Source of the DNA: Calditrichia bacterium
GTDB taxonomy: Bacteria; Calditrichota; Calditrichia; RBG-13-44-9
Direction of reading: 5' to 3'
DNA: 10,088 nt
NCBI GenBank assembly: GCA_026991005.1
Contig: JALXCH010000642.1
Coordinates: 1-10,088 of the forward strand
Made by a program: the position numbers and the translations under genes. Below the pieces are notes generated by a model. It made no database searches and was not told the DNA's origin. It saw nothing but the letters and a program-made list of their open reading frames with translations. This document shows, one piece after another, positions 7,859-10,088 of the stretch (positions are counted from its first letter, which is position 1; each line of letters opens with the position of its first letter).

Positions 7859-9079
7859 ATGAAAATTTCCCGCACCATAAAAGGTACATTTTATCTTTAT
7901 CTGGCTCAAATCATCAACCTGTTTTTAGGCTGGGTGGTCACCCGGTTGAACATTACCTATCTGTCGGTTCAGGAGTATGGGCAGCTTAGCTTTTTTATTA
8001 CCGCAGCCAATGTCACCTACGTATTTTTTACACTGGGAGTGTTTGAATCCTCCTCCCGGCTTATAGCATTATCCCGGGAAGAAAGGGAATATCGGCGGAT
8101 GTTGGGAGCAACGCTGGGATTTACCTTCGTCTTATTTGTCGCTTTTACATTGTTTTTTCGGGGCAGTGCTCCGTTTTTCGAACGCTTTTTTCAGGTACCG
8201 ATTCGTTCTCTGATTGTCGTTCTGTTCCCGCTGGCAGGGGCTTATTTGCTAAATAATGCTATCCAGATGGCTTTGCGGGGTGCCGGTCGCATCGAGAAAT
8301 TGGCGATTTACACATTTATTCCCCGGCTATTTTATGCTTTCCTGCTGTTGCTGCTCATCCTCTGGAACCACTTCACTCTGCACCTCTCAGCCGCTTTTAA
8401 TCTGGGAAGCATCCTGGTCATTTCGCTAATTTACCTGATGCTGGAGAAACCGGATTTCCGGGGTTTTCGGGAATCCAGCACCCGTTTGTGGCGCGAAGTG
8501 AAACGGTTTGGTATCCATGTGTTCTGGAGCGAAATCATCCGGGTGTTTTTGTACCATACGGACAAATTAATGATCTCCTTCTTCCTCGATGCAGAGCAGC
8601 TGGCGTTTTACGCCCTGGCTTATACGGTGACCTTTCCTTTATCCTTTTTCTCCACCGCACTATCGACCTCGGCCTATAAAAAATTCTCCACGGCACCCGG
8701 CATCAGTCGCAATTTGCTATTTGTTAATCTGGGTTGGATTGTTACCACCGTGACGATATTTATTCTGTTAAAAAGAATTATCATTTTACACCTTTTTTCG
8801 CCGCGTTATGCTCCTTCTCTCTCCGTTTTCCCGGTATTAGCCGTTGCATTTGGATTTGCCGGATTGACCCGCCTTTTTAGCTACTTCCTTACCGCAAAGG
8901 GGGAGGGGATTGCCATCCGCAATATTTCCGTGATGGTGCTGGCATTGCATTTAATATTTAACGGCGTATTAATACCCCACTACGGAATTCGGGGAGCGGC
9001 CTGGGCCGCCCTGGGAACCTATATTTCGGATTTAATTTTGTGTATTTATTATTATCACCGATTTCTCAGGAAAAGCTAA
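7859..9079 (+). CDS. Wzx-like polysaccharide flippase (MOP superfamily)
   Basis: Predicted inner-membrane flippase of 406 residues, slightly short for the family. It resembles polysaccharide biosynthesis / oligosaccharide flippase proteins (Wzx/RfbX, MATE-related), which move lipid-linked sugars across the inner membrane. About 12-14 hydrophobic segments are visible, including about 11-30, 43-62, 84-102, 115-135, 150-169, 178-194, 287-311, 321-345, 354-373 and 380-400. The N-terminal YLAQIINLFLGWVVTRLN (14-31) and following VQEYGQLSFF (37-46) are typical, as is NGVLIPHYGIRGAAWAALGTYISD near the C-terminus (368-391). The charged pair in YHTDKLMI (232-239) is common in this family. The ATG has AGGA (7850-7853) 5 bases upstream. 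No glycosyltransferase or polymerase is in the window, so the exported glycan is unknown. It is the last gene of the run, and no clear terminator follows. Confidence 0.85.
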   Translation: MKISRTIKGTFYLYLAQIINLFLGWVVTRLNITYLSVQEYGQLSFFITAANVTYVFFTLGVFESSSRLIALSREEREYRRMLGATLGFTFVLFVAFTLFFRGSAPFFERFFQVPIRSLIVVLFPLAGAYLLNNAIQMALRGAGRIEKLAIYTFIPRLFYAFLLLLLILWNHFTLHLSAAFNLGSILVISLIYLMLEKPDFRGFRESSTRLWREVKRFGIHVFWSEIIRVFLYHTDKLMISFFLDAEQLAFYALAYTVTFPLSFFSTALSTSAYKKFSTAPGISRNLLFVNLGWIVTTVTIFILLKRIIILHLFSPRYAPSLSVFPVLAVAFGFAGLTRLFSYFLTAKGEGIAIRNISVMVLALHLIFNGVLIPHYGIRGAAWAALGTYISDLILCIYYYHRFLRKS

Positions 9080-9140
9080 ATGGATGTCTTGTAACCCCGG
9101 ATTTCTACGTTGATTATTCCAACCACTGGATGCGCAGATT

Positions 9141-9168
9141 AATTAAAACCACAGAGGACACAGAAGAG
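9141..9168 (+). repeat. ACCACAGAG-type short repeat (family D)
   Basis: The segment contains ACCACAGAGGACACAGAAG, a purine-rich run in the style of ACCACAGAG...CACAGAG intergenic repeats found in many environmental bacteria (from memory, not searched). It parallels family C position by position (ACCgCAaAGagCgCAa), differing mainly by A/G swaps. Only one copy is in this window. Confidence 0.45.
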
Positions 9169-9173
9169 ACTCC

Positions 9174-9215
9174 CCCAGTCATTCTGAGCGAAGCGCCAGC
9201 GGAGCGAAGAATCTC
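9174..9215 (+). repeat. Intergenic repeat, family A, copy 1
   Basis: A 42-base unit beginning CCCAGTCATTCTGAGCG and ending GAAGAATCTC, identical over all 42 bases to 9722-9763. The outer ATTCT and AGAAT can pair. The centre contains AGCG-type duplications (GCGAAGCGCCAGCGGAGCG) rather than the clean stem seen in the copies at 1644 and 9670. Confidence 0.85.
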
Positions 9216-9233
9216 TTTTGTCGTGTTTTGGTT

Positions 9234-9340
9234 GATTAGCCATCGGTAAAAACCGAGTGCGAAGCGCTCGCACATGGGTAACCCAGCGCGCAGCCCCGGG
9301 GAGAACAGCCGTCCCGACAGGGACGGCATGCAGCTAGCCC
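9234..9340 (+). repeat. Multi-hairpin REP-like element ending in family B copy 1
   Basis: A chain of short hairpins: CGGT-AAAA-ACCG (9244-9255), GTGCGA-AGCGC-TCGCAC (9257-9273), the palindrome TGGGTAACCCA (9275-9285), CCCCGGGG (9294-9301) and CCGTCCC-GACA-GGGACGG (9309-9326). It closes with CATGCAGCTAGCCC (9327-9340). The last 32 bases (9309-9340) recur exactly at 9553-9584. The structure resembles REP/BIME-type elements moved by RAYT (Y1 transposase-like) proteins, but no such gene is in the window. Confidence 0.7.
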
Positions 9341-9344
9341 TCTT

Positions 9345-9473
9345 TTGATTTTATTTAACCGCAAAGAGCGCAATGGAGGCGTGAAGAGCGCAAAGATTTT
9401 TGAATGTTTAAACGCAAAAAAATTAACCGCAGCGGGCGCAACGTACGCAACGAAAAATATTACAGTACATTTT
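9345..9473 (+). repeat. Intergenic repeat, family C, copy 1
   Basis: A GCGCAA-rich unit: TTTAACCGCAAAGAGCGC near the left end, ACCGCAGCGGGCGCAACG (9425-9442) in the right half. From 9351 to 9473 it aligns without gaps to 9966-10088 (123 bases, 6 mismatches by eye, about 95% identity). Its first 31 bases (9345-9375) are identical to 9766-9796. No reading frame is conserved in a way that suggests a protein. Confidence 0.85.
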
Positions 9474-9552
9474 AACCATATCGTTAGAATTTCCCTACCA
9501 GAAAATACCAAGGATTCCATGAATTCAGGGGGAAGGTAGAATACCGAAACAC

Positions 9553-9601
9553 CCGTCCCGACAGGGACGGCATGCAGCTAGCCCACAAATTCATTTGTGG
9601 G
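9553..9601 (+). repeat. Family B copy 2 with adjoining hairpin
   Basis: 9553-9584 is an exact 32-base repeat of 9309-9340, with the hairpin CCGTCCC-GACA-GGGACGG at 9553-9570. Its final CCC is also the start of a second perfect hairpin, CCCACAAAT-TC-ATTTGTGGG (9582-9601). The upstream part of the multi-hairpin element at 9234 is absent here, so this copy is truncated or a modular variant. Confidence 0.8.
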
Positions 9602-9624
9602 AATGAATGCCCAAACCCAAATTT

Positions 9625-9646
9625 CCCCGTCCCGAACGGGACGGGG
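9625..9646. repeat. Family B-like perfect palindromic hairpin
   Basis: CCCCGTCCC-GAAC-GGGACGGGG forms a 9-bp GC-rich stem with a four-base loop, and the palindrome continues into the loop. It shares the CCGTCCC/GGGACGG stem of family B but has a different loop and longer arms. It is followed by TGAACGGG rather than a T run, so it is not a standard terminator. Confidence 0.7.
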
Positions 9647-9669
9647 TGAACGGGATACTTCGCGATAGT

Positions 9670-9708
9670 GAGATTCTTCACCTCGTCTGCGACGGGGTTC
9701 AGAATGAC
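9670..9708 (-). repeat. Intergenic repeat, family A, inverted diverged copy
   Basis: Read on the minus strand it runs GTCATTCTGA ... GAAGAATCTC, the family A arms. The centre is a different stem, ACCTCGTC-TGC-GACGGGGT on the plus strand (9680-9698; one G-T wobble pair). It lies 13 bases before the direct copy at 9722, so the pair can form a long cruciform. Confidence 0.75.
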
Positions 9709-9721
9709 AGAAACACCACCT

Positions 9722-9763
9722 CCCAGTCATTCTGAGCGAAGCGCCAGCGGAGCGAAGAATCTC
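9722..9763 (+). repeat. Intergenic repeat, family A, copy 2
   Basis: Identical over 42 bases to 9174-9215. It forms an inverted pair with 9670-9708: GAGATTCTTC (9670-9679) pairs with GAAGAATCTC (9754-9763), and CAGAATGAC (9700-9708) with GTCATTCTG (9727-9735). A partial family C unit begins 2 bases after its end. Confidence 0.85.
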
Positions 9764-9765
9764 CA

Positions 9766-9817
9766 TTGATTTTATTTAACCGCAAAGAGCGCAATGTAGA
9801 CGCTAAGGGCGCAAAGA
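9766..9817 (+). repeat. Intergenic repeat, family C, partial copy
   Basis: The first 31 bases (9766-9796) match 9345-9375 exactly. The match then decays through CGCTAAGGGCGCAAAG, and the right half with the CGCAGCGGGCGCAACG block is missing. It looks like a truncated or diverged copy. Confidence 0.7.
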
Positions 9818-9929
9818 AAAAACAATCTGATTAAATAAATTATTGGATTACTTGCGTCATCTCTGAACTTGGCCATTTTTTTGAATTTGAGATTGGGATT
9901 TGTTATTTAGAATTTCTTTTTTCATTACG

Positions 9930-9966
9930 TCCTTTGCGCATTCTCCGCGTACTCTGCGGTTAATCT
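9930..9966 (-). repeat. Intergenic repeat, family C, short inverted copy
   Basis: On the minus strand it reads ATTAACCGCAGAGTACGCGG then AGAATGCGCAAAGG, clearly a family C relative. It abuts the direct copy starting at 9966, giving the inverted repeat GCGGTTAA (9956-9963) / TTAACCGC (9970-9977) with a 6-base loop. Confidence 0.65.
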
Positions 9967-10088
9967 TATTTAACCGCAAAGAGCGCAATGGAGTCGCGAA
10001 GAGCGCAAAGATTTTTGAATGTTTAAATGCAAAAAAATTAACCGCAGCGGGCGCAACGTACGCAACGAAAAATATTTCTGTGCATTTT
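9966..10088 (+). repeat. Intergenic repeat, family C, copy at window edge
   Basis: Ungapped match to 9351-9473 with 6 mismatches in 123 bases by eye. The match still holds at the last base, so the unit may continue past the window. Confidence 0.85.

Larger units (their letters stand above)
9080..10088. other. Gene-free repeat cluster
   Basis: About 1 kb with no credible gene. Open frames of 60-95 codons on both strands simply read through repeats. The order is: D (9141-9168), A (9174-9215), multi-hairpin unit ending in B (9234-9340), C (9345-9473), spacer, B (9553-9601), B-like hairpin (9625-9646), A inverted (9670-9708), A (9722-9763), C partial (9766-9817), AT-rich spacer with no recognised element (9818-9929), C inverted (9930-9966), C (9966 to the window edge). 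No transposase, integrase or CRISPR array with regular spacing is present. No clear terminator was found after the flippase gene. Confidence 0.8.

Noticed and set aside
9236..9539. Open frames of 64 and 94 codons across the right-end repeats
   Set aside because: They are translations of families B and C on opposite strands; hairpins, not codon patterns, explain the sequence.
9625..9646. Rho-independent terminator for the flippase operon
   Set aside because: The stem is strong, but no T run follows and it lies over 500 bases after the last gene.
9080..10088. CRISPR array
   Set aside because: Repeats differ in length, spacing and orientation, with no regular unique spacers and no cas genes.

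Overview
This window looks like chromosomal DNA from a Gram-negative-type bacterium of the Fibrobacterota-Chlorobiota-Bacteroidota (FCB) superphylum. Two things point there: a secreted protein ending in a type IX secretion (Por) sorting domain of the 'YPNPFN ... G.Y.....' type, and intergenic DNA full of short hairpin repeats. A Calditrichota-, Marinimicrobia- or Ignavibacteria-like host would fit, but the phylum cannot be fixed from the sequence alone. Base composition looks moderate (mid-40s % GC by eye) and even across the genes, with no sign of a recently acquired island.

Layout. All six recognisable genes lie on the + strand. 110-1579 is rpoN (sigma-54), preceded by a sigma-70-like promoter. 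1580-1941 is a gene-free gap with one mosaic hairpin repeat and a weak promoter candidate. 1942-3606 encodes a secreted three-part protein: a CrtC/AttH-like lipocalin region, an Ig-like domain and a T9SS sorting domain. 3607-3875 is a second gap with a promoter candidate just before hslV. 3876-9079 is a compact run: hslV, hslU, argF (ornithine carbamoyltransferase), a FemAB/GNAT-like acyltransferase that overlaps argF by 8 bases, and a Wzx/MATE-type polysaccharide flippase. The longest gap in this run is 50 bases, so it may be one transcription unit. 9080-10088 is about 1 kb without a credible gene, packed with at least four families of intergenic repeats in direct and inverted copies.

How the genes may work together. 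HslV and HslU form the ATP-dependent HslVU protease. ArgF makes citrulline in arginine synthesis. The acyltransferase and flippase suggest surface glycan or lipid-linked oligosaccharide modification and export, but no glycosyltransferase or polymerase is in view. The protease, arginine and envelope genes have no obvious functional link; the arrangement looks like shared transcription rather than one pathway.

No clearly new defence, mobile or biosynthetic system is visible. The least ordinary parts are the repeat mosaic at the right end and the multidomain secreted lipocalin-like protein.
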